This document shows positions 1 through 8,600 of a stretch of 64,000 bases of DNA, one piece after another. The notes beneath the pieces are model-generated. The model did not search any database and had not been told where the DNA came from. It saw only the letters and a list, made by a program, of their open reading frames with translations. The stretch's first letter is position 1, and each line of letters starts with the position of its first letter. The stretch comes from Spongisporangium articulatum (GTDB lineage: Bacteria > Actinomycetota > Actinomycetes > Actinomycetales > Kineosporiaceae): contig NZ_JBITLV010000009.1 of assembly GCF_044465595.1 (NCBI RefSeq), positions 1-64,000 on the forward strand, written 5' to 3'. A program made the translations under genes and the position numbers.

Positions 1-2
1 AC

Positions 3-89
3 TTCGCAATCACCACCGCACCGGAGGTCTCACTACGTGATCAAGCTGCCGCGCCGACCGTCACCAACGTCCTGGCCGGTTACACCTAG
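3..89 (+). CDS. Possible C-terminal end of a CDS entering from the left edge
   Basis: A plus-strand frame is open from base 3 to a TAG at 87-89. It encodes 28 residues ending in TNVLAGYT. Its stop overlaps the stop of the minus-strand ATPase gene, the same tail-to-tail arrangement seen at several other convergent pairs here. GC at the third codon position looks lower than in neighbouring genes, and a 28-codon open frame is common in GC-rich DNA. This may therefore be chance; no product can be named. Confidence 0.25.
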   Translation, partial: FAITTAPEVSLRDQAAAPTVTNVLAGYT

Positions 90-1084
90 GCCGCCCCGGC
101 CTGCTCGGCCTGCAGGGCCCGGACGACGACCTCGCGCCGCTCGGGCGGCAGGTCCTTCAACTGCCCGGCCAGCCGGTTCATCCGCCGGCCGACCGCCCGC
201 CGGGTGCCCACGCCCGGGGTGGGCTGCAGCTGCCGGACCAGCGCGGTCATGTCCTCCCCCGTCGAACCGTCGGAGTGCCCGTTGGCGGCCAGCTCCTGCT
301 CGGCCGCCGCGGTCGCCGCGTCCTTCTCCTCGCTCATCCCGATCGGGCCGACCCGGCGGCCGTTCAGGAACTGGGCGATCACCGGCTCGTCGGAGGTGAG
401 CATCAGCTCGCGCGGGCCGAAACCGACCAGCCGGCGCTGGAACAGCATCCCCACGTTGTCCGGCACCGTGCGGGCCAGGTTGATGTTGTGGGTGACGATC
501 AGGATCGTCGTGTCGAGCCGGGCGTTGATGTCGATCAGCAGCTGCGACAGGTACGCGGTGCGCACCGGGTCCAGCCCCGAGTCGGGCTCGTCGCAGAGCA
601 GGATCTCCGGCTCCAGCACGAGGGCCCGGGCCAGGCCGGCGCGCTTCTTCATCCCGCCCGAGATCTCCCCCGGCAGCTTCTCCTCCGCGCCCTCGAGCCC
701 GACCAGCGCCATCCGGTCCATCACGATGTCGCGGATCTGCCGCTCGCTCTTGCGGGTGTGCTCGCGCAGGGGGAACGCCACGTTGTCGTAGACGGTCATC
801 GACCCGAACAGCGCACCGTCCTGGAACAGCACCCCGAAGTGCTTGCGCACCTCGTACAGGTCGTGCCGCGAGCAGGAGACGGTGTCCACCCCGGCGACCA
901 CGCACCGGCCGCGTTCGGGGCGCAGCAGCCCGACCATGCACTTCAGGAAGACGGACTTCCCCGTGCCCGACGGGCCGAGCAGGGCGCTGACCTCCCCGGG
1001 CGGCAGCGTGAAGCTGACGTCGCTCCAGATCTCGTGCCGGCCGAAGGATTTCGTCATCCCCTCGACCTCGACCTCGACTCCCAT
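86..1084 (-). CDS. mceG: MceG/Mkl-type ABC transporter ATPase
   Basis: A 332-residue cytoplasmic ATPase expected to power the Mce/YrbE lipid importer encoded just upstream. Visible motifs are Walker A GPSGTGKS (about 37-44), a Q-loop glutamine near 88, the signature ISGGMKK (about 141-147), Walker B ILLCDEP with the catalytic Glu near 166, and a switch His near 199. About 100 residues follow the nucleotide-binding core, as in the Mkl/MlaF branch. It is the last gene of the operon, 30 bp after the sixth Mce gene. In Mycobacterium the shared MceG is encoded away from the mce operons, so its linkage here is notable. The specificity for steroid comes only from the neighbourhood. Confidence 0.9.
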   Translation of the reverse strand: MGVEVEVEGMTKSFGRHEIWSDVSFTLPPGEVSALLGPSGTGKSVFLKCMVGLLRPERGRCVVAGVDTVSCSRHDLYEVRKHFGVLFQDGALFGSMTVYDNVAFPLREHTRKSERQIRDIVMDRMALVGLEGAEEKLPGEISGGMKKRAGLARALVLEPEILLCDEPDSGLDPVRTAYLSQLLIDINARLDTTILIVTHNINLARTVPDNVGMLFQRRLVGFGPRELMLTSDEPVIAQFLNGRRVGPIGMSEEKDAATAAAEQELAANGHSDGSTGEDMTALVRQLQPTPGVGTRRAVGRRMNRLAGQLKDLPPERREVVVRALQAEQAGAA

Positions 1085-1114
1085 GGTGCTCCTCCTTGAG
1101 CGGCGTGCGGCGGG

Positions 1115-2425
1115 TTACCTGCTGAGTGCGGTGAGTAGATCGGCGGCGTCGGGGCGGCCGCCCCCCTGGGGCGCGCTGATCCGGTAGCGGGTGCCGCCGG
1201 CCCCGACGTAGTCCCCCGTCGCCGGGTCGTACCGGGTGGTGGTGACCTTGGCCGGCGCCTTGAAGACCAGCCCGCACCCGGCGGCGGTGGCCGAACGCCC
1301 GTCCCCGTTCGGGCACGGCGAGTTCCGCGCTCCGCGCACGGCGAGCTGGCTGGTCGCCGGCTCCTTGCACCAGGCGTCGGCGATGGACTTCGGGGTGCTG
1401 GTGTCCGAGCCGGGCCGGTGCGGTTTCACGAAGCCCTTCCGGCAGCCCTTCGGGTCCTGGATGTTGAGCCGGAAGTTCAGGTTCCCGCCGAGCTTGCCGG
1501 GCCCGGAGCCGGTCGACAGCAGGGAGGCGTAGGTGGCCGGCAGCAGCACCAGCAACTGCCGGACCCCCGCGTCGTACACCGTCAGAACCTGGCCGGTGGA
1601 GCCCAGATTGGCCAGCACCAGCGGCAGTGTGGGGTGCAGCCCCTGGACGACGTCGCTCAGCTCGTCGATCACCGCCGGGCCCTGGGCGATCAGGGCGCGC
1701 AGGTCGCCGTCGCTGAGTTTGAGCGTCCGGGTCAGCAGGGCCAGGTTCTTCGACGTGGCGACCACGTCGGGGGCGATGGCGAGCTGGGTGGCCAGCACCG
1801 GGCCCAGGTTGTCGATCAGCGCCTTGGTGACGTCGAGGTTGTCGGTGGCGGTCGTCATGAGCGCGCTGCCGCTGTCGATCAGGGTGCCGATGTCGTCCTC
1901 CCGCCCGCCGAAGGCGGCGGCGACCTCGTCGACGGTCCGGCTCAGCTGTTTCGGGTCGACCGACTCGATCAGGGCGTTGGCGTCGGCCAGCACCGCGCCG
2001 GCCTCGATGGGCACGGCGTCCGGAGCCGCCGGGACGACGTCGCCCGCCTCGAGCAGGCCGGGCCGCCCCTTCGCGTCGGTCGGCGGTGCGAGGTCGACGA
2101 ACTGCTCGCCGATCGCGTTCATGCTGTGCACGCGGGCCACCACGTCGGAGGGCACGTCAGCCGAGCGGTCCACGGACATCCGGACCACGACTCCGTGACC
2201 GCCGAGGTCGATCCCCCGCACCTTGCCGACCGTGACCCCGCGGTACGTGACCAGCGAGATCCCGCTCAGACCGCCGGTTCTGGGCAGGGTGGTGGTCACT
2301 TCGTAGCGACCCCACCCGACCAGCTGGAGCACCTGGGCGTAGCGCAGCGCCACCACCGACACCGTGATCGCAGCGACCACGGCGAAGATGGTCAGCTGGA
2401 GCCGGACCGTGCGCGAACCGGCCAT
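1115..2425 (-). CDS. mceF: Mce-family substrate-binding protein, sixth in operon (MceF position)
   Basis: A 436-residue protein with one N-terminal membrane anchor (about residues 8-30), then the MCE/MlaD domain beginning TTLPRTGGLSGISLVTYRG, and a long helical region expected to form part of the periplasm-spanning tube. The C-terminal third is poorly conserved and holds several Cys and Gly-rich stretches. The ATG overlaps the TGA of the preceding lipoprotein gene by one base, so translation is likely coupled. The family imports lipids and steroids across the actinobacterial envelope. The F label follows gene order, not sequence comparison. Confidence 0.85.
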   Translation of the reverse strand: MAGSRTVRLQLTIFAVVAAITVSVVALRYAQVLQLVGWGRYEVTTTLPRTGGLSGISLVTYRGVTVGKVRGIDLGGHGVVVRMSVDRSADVPSDVVARVHSMNAIGEQFVDLAPPTDAKGRPGLLEAGDVVPAAPDAVPIEAGAVLADANALIESVDPKQLSRTVDEVAAAFGGREDDIGTLIDSGSALMTTATDNLDVTKALIDNLGPVLATQLAIAPDVVATSKNLALLTRTLKLSDGDLRALIAQGPAVIDELSDVVQGLHPTLPLVLANLGSTGQVLTVYDAGVRQLLVLLPATYASLLSTGSGPGKLGGNLNFRLNIQDPKGCRKGFVKPHRPGSDTSTPKSIADAWCKEPATSQLAVRGARNSPCPNGDGRSATAAGCGLVFKAPAKVTTTRYDPATGDYVGAGGTRYRISAPQGGGRPDAADLLTALSR

Positions 2426-3525
2426 CAGGTCCCCTCCCGGGTCGTGGGCGCGAACAGCTGGGTGGTGCTCGGGGTCGCGTCGCCGCTACCGTTCGCCCCG
2501 CGCACGGCGACGGTCGACGACCCTCCGGCTCCCGTCCTCGCGCCGCCGCTGAAGTTGTTCAGCAGGGTGCGGGTCTTGACGTCGACCTCGGGGTAGATGT
2601 TCTGGTAATCGCCGAAGACGGAGCGTTTGATCATGCTGGTCGGGTAGATCAGCGTGGGCAGCATGTCGAGCGCGGGCACGATGTCGTCGCCGGCGTCGGC
2701 GACCCCTTTCAACGCCGGGACCAGCCGCCGGACCTCGCGCACCAGCCCGTCCTGGTTGGCGGCCAGTACCGGGGTGAGGACCGTGTTCAGGTCCGTGACG
2801 GTCGTCAAGGTCTTGGTCAGCTGCGGCAGCTGGGCCTGCAGGGCCGCCAGGCCCGGGGCGAGCGCGGGCAGCGCCCGGCGCACCGTCGTCCCCTCGGCCG
2901 CCAGTGTGGCGCCGAGCCCGTCGAGCTGGCTGAGCAGCTTGTCGATCCGGCCGCGCTGGTCGTTCAGCTCGGCGGTCACCCGTTGGAGGCGTTCGAGCAG
3001 CCGCCGGATCTCGGGGCCGCGCCCGTCGAGCGCGTAGTTGAGTTCCGTGGTGATGGTGCGGATCTGGCCCAGGCCGCCGCCGTTGAGCAGCGTCGACAGG
3101 GCGATCAGCAGGTCCTCGGTCTCCGGATAGGCGCCCGTGTGGGCGAGCGGGATCGTGCTGCCGGGGGTCAGTCTCGGCATCGCGGCCGGGTCGGCCCCCC
3201 GGGCCGGGGTGGGGGCGAGCAGCTCGAGGTACTGGGCGCCCAGCAGGCTCTTGGTCGCGACCCGCGCCTGCGCGTCGGCCGGCAGGGACACGTCGGGCTG
3301 CAACCGCACGGTGAGTTCGGCGTTCCAGCCCTCGAGCCGGATGGCGGTGACCGCGCCGACGGTGACGTCGGCGACCTTCACCTCGGCGTTGCGGACCAGG
3401 TTGTGCACGTCGCTCATCTGCACCTGGATCTCGTACCCGTCGCCGCCGCTGCCGGCCGCGAAGGGCAGTCCGCCTGAACAGCCGGTGAGCACGAGGGCGC
3501 AGACCACGGCGGTGAGGGCCTTCAT
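2425..3525 (-). CDS. mceE: Mce-family lipoprotein (MceE/LprN position)
   Basis: A 366-residue Mce lipoprotein. It starts MKALTAVVCALVLTGCSGG, a signal peptide with lipobox LTGC, so Cys16 should be lipidated and anchor the protein outside the membrane. An MCE domain follows (about 30-120), then a long helical domain. The chosen ATG at 3525 overlaps the previous stop as ATGA. A much longer in-frame opening upstream lies inside the preceding gene in another frame and is not used. As in mycobacterial mce operons, the fifth Mce protein is the lipoprotein. Confidence 0.88.
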   Translation of the reverse strand: MKALTAVVCALVLTGCSGGLPFAAGSGGDGYEIQVQMSDVHNLVRNAEVKVADVTVGAVTAIRLEGWNAELTVRLQPDVSLPADAQARVATKSLLGAQYLELLAPTPARGADPAAMPRLTPGSTIPLAHTGAYPETEDLLIALSTLLNGGGLGQIRTITTELNYALDGRGPEIRRLLERLQRVTAELNDQRGRIDKLLSQLDGLGATLAAEGTTVRRALPALAPGLAALQAQLPQLTKTLTTVTDLNTVLTPVLAANQDGLVREVRRLVPALKGVADAGDDIVPALDMLPTLIYPTSMIKRSVFGDYQNIYPEVDVKTRTLLNNFSGGARTGAGGSSTVAVRGANGSGDATPSTTQLFAPTTREGT

Positions 3526-4637
3526 CGCGTCATCAGCTCCTTCAGGTCCCCGGTGACGGCGGCCTTCCGGGCGCTCGGCGTGGAGGTGTCCAGGAACGGG
3601 AACAGCTTCAGCAGGGCGTCGCACAGCGCGGAACCCGTCACCCGCGAGACCAGGAAGCAGACCACCTGTTTCGGCCCCTCCAGGTAGGGGAACGCCAGAC
3701 CGGCCGTCGTGGCCTTGCTCTTCGGGTCGTACATCGCCAGCGTGTTCGACAGCGACACCGGCGACGTCTGCAGCGTGTCGGCGATGTCCTGCCGCCGGTC
3801 GACCAGCAGCCGGCTGGTGACCTGGAGCTGTTCGATGTTCTTCTGCAGCAGCGGCCCGTCCTCCGCCAGGTACGACTTCAGCTGCGGCATCACATCGTTC
3901 AGGTCCTTCAGGGCCCCGGACAGGTCGCGGCGGTTGGCGGCCAGCAGCGCGGTCAGGGTGTCCATCTGCCGGGCGAACAGCGTGATCTGGGCGTCGCTCT
4001 CCTTCAGCGTGGCGGTGAACTGCGCGAGATTGCTCACGGTGCCGTAGATGTCGCCGCGGTTGCGGGCCAGGACGTCGAGCGCCTGGGACAGCTCCTCGAT
4101 GGTGCCGTTGATCGACTTGCCCCGGCCGTCGAGGTTCTTCGACGTCACGTCGACGGCCCGGCCCAGCGGCCCGCTGCCGTCGGCGGAGTCGGGGCCGAGG
4201 TCCTTCGCGAAGTTGTCCAGGGCCTGTTTCAGCTCGTCCCACTCCACGGGGACCGACGTGCGCTTCGAGCCGATCACCGTGTCGTCCTGCAGCACCGGAC
4301 CTTTCGTCCAGGCCGGGGTGAGCTGGACGTACCGGCTCGACACCAGGCTGGGCGCGACGAGCACGGCGTCCGCGTCCGCGGGTGCCTTCACCCCGCCGTC
4401 CAGCGTCATCCGCACGTGCACACCGTCCGGTTCGGGGGTGATCGCGTCCACCGTGCCGACCCGGACGCCGAGCACCCGGACCTCGTCGCCCGGGTACAGC
4501 CCGACCGCCCGGGTGAAGACGGCGGTGAACTGCGTGCCCCGGTGAGCCCAACGCCCGGCGCCGACGAGGAGGGCGACGACGAGCGAGGTCACCAGGAGGA
4601 CGGCCACGATCTGGCGTGGCTGCGCGGCGCGCGTCAC
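3522..4637 (-). CDS. mceD: Mce-family protein (MceD position)
   Basis: A 371-residue protein with a short cytoplasmic head, a single membrane anchor (about 9-28), and an MCE domain around residues 33-115 with the typical GDEVRVLGVRVGTVDAI segment. A helical tube-forming region follows. The GTG start at 4637 overlaps the previous stop as GTGA, and its own stop overlaps the lipoprotein start as ATGA. It is expected to be one of six different subunits of the hetero-hexameric Mce shuttle. Confidence 0.86.
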   Translation of the reverse strand: MTRAAQPRQIVAVLLVTSLVVALLVGAGRWAHRGTQFTAVFTRAVGLYPGDEVRVLGVRVGTVDAITPEPDGVHVRMTLDGGVKAPADADAVLVAPSLVSSRYVQLTPAWTKGPVLQDDTVIGSKRTSVPVEWDELKQALDNFAKDLGPDSADGSGPLGRAVDVTSKNLDGRGKSINGTIEELSQALDVLARNRGDIYGTVSNLAQFTATLKESDAQITLFARQMDTLTALLAANRRDLSGALKDLNDVMPQLKSYLAEDGPLLQKNIEQLQVTSRLLVDRRQDIADTLQTSPVSLSNTLAMYDPKSKATTAGLAFPYLEGPKQVVCFLVSRVTGSALCDALLKLFPFLDTSTPSARKAAVTGDLKELMTR

Positions 4638-5602
4638 GGGTTGCCCGCCGTCTGCGGGAAACCCGCCGGCGTCAGGTTGCCCACGTAGGCCAGGAAGAAC
4701 GGGCCGTTGCCGACCGCCTCGCCCAGCGACCGGATGAAGGGGCCGAGCCGTTGCAGGCTCAGGTCCAGGTCGGCCCGTCGCTTGTTCACCAGGGCGAGCG
4801 TCTTCGACAGCTGCTTGAGCGCCGGGTGCAGCCGGGTCCGGCCCTCCTGGACCAGCAGCTGGAGCTGGTCGACCGCGGAACTGAGGTCGGTGAACAGGTT
4901 CTCGACCGCCTGCCGCTGCTGGAGCACGGTCCGCAGCAGGGTGTTCCCGTCGTCCACGAGGGCGATCAACGCGTCCCGGCGCTCGGCCAGCACCTGGGTC
5001 AGGTTCTGGGTGCGCTGCAGCAGGGTGGTCAGCTGCTCGTCGCGCGAGGCGATCGTGTCGGACAGCCGGCGGATGCCGTCCAGCGCCGCCGCGAAACTCT
5101 CCGGGGTCCGGGCGAACACGTCGGTCCCGGTGTCGAGCGCGTCGGCCACCTTCCCGGTGTCGATGTCGCGCACGTTGGTGGTCAGGTCGGCCAGCGTGCG
5201 GGTGATGTCGTAGGGGGACGTCGTCCGGTCCCGCGGGATGCGCGCCCCGGACCTGAGCGGGGCCGAACCCTCCGAGGAGAGCGCGACGTACTTGCGCCCG
5301 AGGACGGTCGCCGTCTTGATCGCGGCCCGGCTGCGGTTGCGCAGCGGCAGGTCGTCGTCGACCCGCATGGTGACGAGAACCGTGGCCCCCTCGAGCCGCA
5401 CGCCGGTGACGCTGCCGACCGTCGTCCCGGCCATCCGCACCTCGTCACCCGGCGCCAGCCCCCCGGCCTCCCCGAACACGGCCTGCAGCTGGTCCGTGCC
5501 GAACCGGCTGATGATCGTGCTGGAGTTGAGCGCGACGGCCAGCAGCACGAGGACGGCGACGCTGCCGACGACGCCCAGCCGGAGGTGGTCCCGCTCCCTC
5601 AC
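4634..5602 (-). CDS. mceC: Mce-family protein (MceC position)
   Basis: A 322-residue protein starting at GTG 5602 (VRERDHLRLG), which makes a 4-bp GTGA overlap with the preceding stop. A membrane anchor (about 8-28) precedes an MCE domain containing GDEVRMAGTTVGSVTGV. The remainder is predicted helical. A longer in-frame start upstream would run far into the preceding gene and lacks support. It belongs to the translationally coupled Mce block. Confidence 0.85.
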   Translation of the reverse strand: MRERDHLRLGVVGSVAVLVLLAVALNSSTIISRFGTDQLQAVFGEAGGLAPGDEVRMAGTTVGSVTGVRLEGATVLVTMRVDDDLPLRNRSRAAIKTATVLGRKYVALSSEGSAPLRSGARIPRDRTTSPYDITRTLADLTTNVRDIDTGKVADALDTGTDVFARTPESFAAALDGIRRLSDTIASRDEQLTTLLQRTQNLTQVLAERRDALIALVDDGNTLLRTVLQQRQAVENLFTDLSSAVDQLQLLVQEGRTRLHPALKQLSKTLALVNKRRADLDLSLQRLGPFIRSLGEAVGNGPFFLAYVGNLTPAGFPQTAGNP

Positions 5603-6642
5603 TCCTTGCACCTCGGCTGGTCGAGCACCTGCATCGGCACGGTGACCGTCGGGCCCAGCTCGTCGAAGGTGAGCCCCAGACCGCACATCCAGAAGTTGTA
5701 GAAGGTGCCGTACGACCCGGCGCCCGACATCCGCAGGTAGGCCTTCGGCAGCTCCTGCATCATGCCGTCGAGCCTCGTGCTGTTGGCGGGCTTGTTCACC
5801 GTGGCGGTGACCCGGCGCAGCTGATCGGCGGCGTCCATGAGCGGCGGGCGCAGCGCCGAGAGCAGGTCGGTGGCCTGGGCGGCCACGGCGTCGGTGTCGC
5901 GCAGCCCCTTCGCCAGGACCTTGCGGTCCGCGTTCATGGCGGCCACCAGCCGGTGCGCACTGTCCAGGGACGCGGCCAGGGTGCCCTGCCCGTCGTCCAG
6001 CGAGGCGATCCCGGCCGACAGGTTGTCGATCACCTCGCCGATCACCTCGTCCCGGTCGGCGATCGCGGCGGTGAAGCTCGCGACGTCCTCCAACAGCATC
6101 AGCACCGTGCTGCCCTCCCCCTGCAGCACCTGGATGAACTCGGTCGACAGCCGGTTCACCTGCTCGGGCGAGAGGCCCTGCAGCAGGGGCTGGAAGCTGC
6201 CGAACAACTGGTCGAGGTCGAGCGCCGGCTGGGTGCGCGCGACCGGGATGGTGGCACCGGGAGCCAGCGCAGCACCCGGGGGCGCGGCGTCCGGCTGGTA
6301 CAGCGAGAGGTACCGGCGGCCGGTCAGGTCTTTGTACCGGACGGCGACGTTGGTGCTCGCGGTCAGCGCCACGCTGCGGTCGATCGCGAACCGCACCAGC
6401 GCCTGGCCGGAGTCGGTGACGTGCACGGAGTCCACCCGGCCGATCGGCACCCCGGCGATGCGCGCCTCGCTGCCCGGGGTCAGCCCGGACACGTCGGTGA
6501 AGACCGCCGAGTACTCCTCGGTGTCACCCGGCAGATTGTTGGAGAGTGTGCTCCACGTGCCGTAGGCCAGCACCGCGGCCACGACGAAGAAGACGACCAT
6601 GCTCAGCACGGCACCGCGGCTCGCGGTCGAGCGCGGCCTCAC
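5599..6642 (-). CDS. mceB: Mce-family protein (MceB position)
   Basis: A 347-residue protein starting at GTG 6642 (VRPRSTASRG) with a GTGA overlap to the preceding gene. The N-terminal hydrophobic anchor is around residues 10-30. The MCE domain follows with GSEARIAGVPIGRVDSV, then a helical region. A tryptophan- and cysteine-containing tail (NFWMCGLG near the C terminus) is typical of this Mce position. It is a shuttle subunit on the outer face of the membrane. Confidence 0.86.
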   Translation of the reverse strand: MRPRSTASRGAVLSMVVFFVVAAVLAYGTWSTLSNNLPGDTEEYSAVFTDVSGLTPGSEARIAGVPIGRVDSVHVTDSGQALVRFAIDRSVALTASTNVAVRYKDLTGRRYLSLYQPDAAPPGAALAPGATIPVARTQPALDLDQLFGSFQPLLQGLSPEQVNRLSTEFIQVLQGEGSTVLMLLEDVASFTAAIADRDEVIGEVIDNLSAGIASLDDGQGTLAASLDSAHRLVAAMNADRKVLAKGLRDTDAVAAQATDLLSALRPPLMDAADQLRRVTATVNKPANSTRLDGMMQELPKAYLRMSGAGSYGTFYNFWMCGLGLTFDELGPTVTVPMQVLDQPRCKE

Positions 6643-7772
6643 GGGGTGATCCCGTCGTCGAAACGCAGCGGCCCGATGGGGTTGTCGTACCCGCGGTTGG
6701 GCAGCCCGTAGCAGTTCGGACCGGTGTCGATGCCGACCTTCGGCAGGTCCTCGGGGTACTTGTACGGCTCGATCCGCGGCAGCAGGCTGACCTGGCTGAC
6801 CACGCCCGGGTACTTCAGGAAGGCGGGCAGCGCCTGCCGGTCCATCTTCGCCGCGCCGCGGATGAAGCACTCCATCATCGGCGCGTAGCGGTTGAGCGTC
6901 GCCGTGGGCCGGTCCAGGTTCTTCGTCGCGCTGCCCAGCGGTCCCGAGGCGTCGACGGCCAGCGCCGTGGTGTCGCCGGTGGCCACCTGCAGCTCCCTCA
7001 GGAACGTCCCGATGGCCGGCTGCCGGCTCGTCAGCGTGCCGCTCGTGGTCCGGAAGTCGTCGAGGGCGTCGACCAGGTCGGGGTAGGCCCTGCGGTAGCT
7101 GGGGATCAGTTTCGTGGCCAGCGTGACGTCCTGCTCGGCCTGGTCGAGGCTGGGTTCGATGCCGGCCAGGAACCTGTCGGCGTCATCGAGGCTCCGCCCG
7201 AGCTTCTGCCCGCGGCCGTCGAGCCCACCGGCCACCGCGGTCAGCGCGGCGTTCACCTTCTGCGGCTGCACCGTGTCGAGCAGGTCGACGATGTTCTCGA
7301 ACACCTCGTTCGACTCCACCGGCCGACCGGTCGGGCGCAACGTCGAGCCCTCCACCACGTGCTGCGCCGACGGCCGGGCCGGCAGTTCGAGCTCGACGTA
7401 CTTGGCCCCGAAGATGGTGGTCGGCTTCAGTTCGACGAGCGTGTTGTCCGGGACCTCCTCGGCCCGCCCGGAGTCGATCCCGAGGGTGATGTCGGCCGTG
7501 TCGCCCGAGGCGCTGATCTCCCGCACGGTGCCGACCTTGACCCCGAGAATGCGCACCGGGGCGCCGGTCTCGAGCAGCAGGCCGGCCCGCTGGGTGCGCA
7601 GGTGGACGACGATCTCGTCGCTGAACGCGCCTCGGTAGCCCGCGTACACACAGATCACCACGAGCACGGTCAGGGCGGCCATCAGAGCCCCGATGACCCG
7701 GTCCGTCTGCCGGATCCGGCGGTCGGCCGTCTCCATCCCGCTCATCCCGCTCATCCCGCTCATCCCGCTCAT
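6639..7772 (-). CDS. mceA: Mce-family protein (MceA position), with repeated MSG start region
   Basis: A 377-residue first Mce protein. The N terminus reads MSGMSGMSGMSGM because a 9-bp unit is repeated there. Five in-frame ATG codons are therefore possible starts; I use the first, which forms ATGA with the YrbE stop. A membrane anchor lies around residues 27-47, followed by the MCE domain (GAPVRILGVKVGTVREI) and a helical region. The C terminus includes a conserved CYG-type segment. It is part of the 11-gene import operon. Confidence 0.87.
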   Translation of the reverse strand: MSGMSGMSGMSGMETADRRIRQTDRVIGALMAALTVLVVICVYAGYRGAFSDEIVVHLRTQRAGLLLETGAPVRILGVKVGTVREISASGDTADITLGIDSGRAEEVPDNTLVELKPTTIFGAKYVELELPARPSAQHVVEGSTLRPTGRPVESNEVFENIVDLLDTVQPQKVNAALTAVAGGLDGRGQKLGRSLDDADRFLAGIEPSLDQAEQDVTLATKLIPSYRRAYPDLVDALDDFRTTSGTLTSRQPAIGTFLRELQVATGDTTALAVDASGPLGSATKNLDRPTATLNRYAPMMECFIRGAAKMDRQALPAFLKYPGVVSQVSLLPRIEPYKYPEDLPKVGIDTGPNCYGLPNRGYDNPIGPLRFDDGITP

Positions 7773-7776
7773 CCCG
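7741..7776. repeat. Four tandem copies of a 9-bp unit at the yrbE/mce junction
   Basis: The unit ctcatcccg occurs four times perfectly at 7741-7776, with a partial fifth copy just before 7741. On the coding (minus) strand each unit contains ATGAGCGGG. Each copy therefore carries both an ATG and an overlapping TGA in the YrbE frame, and encodes Met-Ser-Gly in the Mce frame. A change of copy number keeps both frames. Confidence 0.95.
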
Positions 7777-8596
7777 AGATCTCGATCACCGAGTGCCCGT
7801 ACAGGGAGACCGTCAGCAGCAGGTCGATCACCATGACGACGATCAGCGACGTGCGTACCGCCCGGCCGACGGCCACCCCCACGCCGACCGGACCACCGGA
7901 CGCGTTGTAGCCGTAGTAGCTGTGGATCAGGATGATCGCCACGGCCATCACGGTCAGCTTGACCATCGAGATGAGGATGTCGGACGGGGCGAGGAAGACC
8001 TGGAAGTAGTGGTCGTACGTGCCGTCCGGCTGTCCGTTGATGGTCGTGGTGACGAACTTGGTCGAGGCGTAGGTCATGATCAGGGCCAGCGTGTACAGCG
8101 GTATGACGGCGATCAGCCCGGCCACGATCCGGGTCGAGACCAGGTAGGCGACGGGCCGCACCGCCATCGTCTCGAGCGCGTCGACCTCCTCGGAGACCCG
8201 CATCGCCCCCAGCTGGGCGGTGAAACCCCCGCCCACGGTGGCGATCAGCGCGATCGCCGCGATCAGCGGCGCTCCCTCGCGGGTGTTGATGTAGGCCGAG
8301 GTGAACCCCGACAGGGCGGCCACGCCGACCGTGGACAGCTGCGAGTAGCCCTGCAGGCCGATCTCGAACCCGATGGCGATGGTCAGGAACGAGATGATCA
8401 CGATCGTGCCGCCGATCGCGGCCAGGGCCCCGCTCCCCAGGCTGACCTCGCCCAGCAGCCGCCGGATCTCGCCCGGGTAGTTCCGGATCGCGAACGGGAT
8501 CTGCAGCACGGCCTCGCGGTGGAACCGGGCCTGCCGGCCCATCGATTCCAGCGTGCCCAGTGGACGACGCAGCGGCCGGCGCAAGGGGTTGGCCAT
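7769..8596 (-). CDS. yrbEB: YrbE/MlaE-type permease, second of pair
   Basis: A 275-residue integral membrane permease of the MlaE/YrbE family that pairs with YrbEA and the MceG ATPase. Hydrophobic segments occur around 50-80, 90-105, 155-180, 205-235 and 240-265. The conserved loop EEVDALETMAVRPVAYLV contains the family coupling motif that contacts the ATPase. The stop falls inside the 9-bp repeat that supplies the next start codon. It lies 4 bp after yrbEA. Confidence 0.92.
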   Translation of the reverse strand: MANPLRRPLRRPLGTLESMGRQARFHREAVLQIPFAIRNYPGEIRRLLGEVSLGSGALAAIGGTIVIISFLTIAIGFEIGLQGYSQLSTVGVAALSGFTSAYINTREGAPLIAAIALIATVGGGFTAQLGAMRVSEEVDALETMAVRPVAYLVSTRIVAGLIAVIPLYTLALIMTYASTKFVTTTINGQPDGTYDHYFQVFLAPSDILISMVKLTVMAVAIILIHSYYGYNASGGPVGVGVAVGRAVRTSLIVVMVIDLLLTVSLYGHSVIEISG

Positions 8597-8600
8597 GGCG

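Noticed and set aside
2425..4551. A 708-residue open frame covering both the Mce lipoprotein and the region upstream
   Set aside because: The first 342 codons overlap the MceD gene in another frame and read as Arg/Gly/Ala-rich shadow sequence. A lipoprotein start with ATGA coupling exists at 3525.
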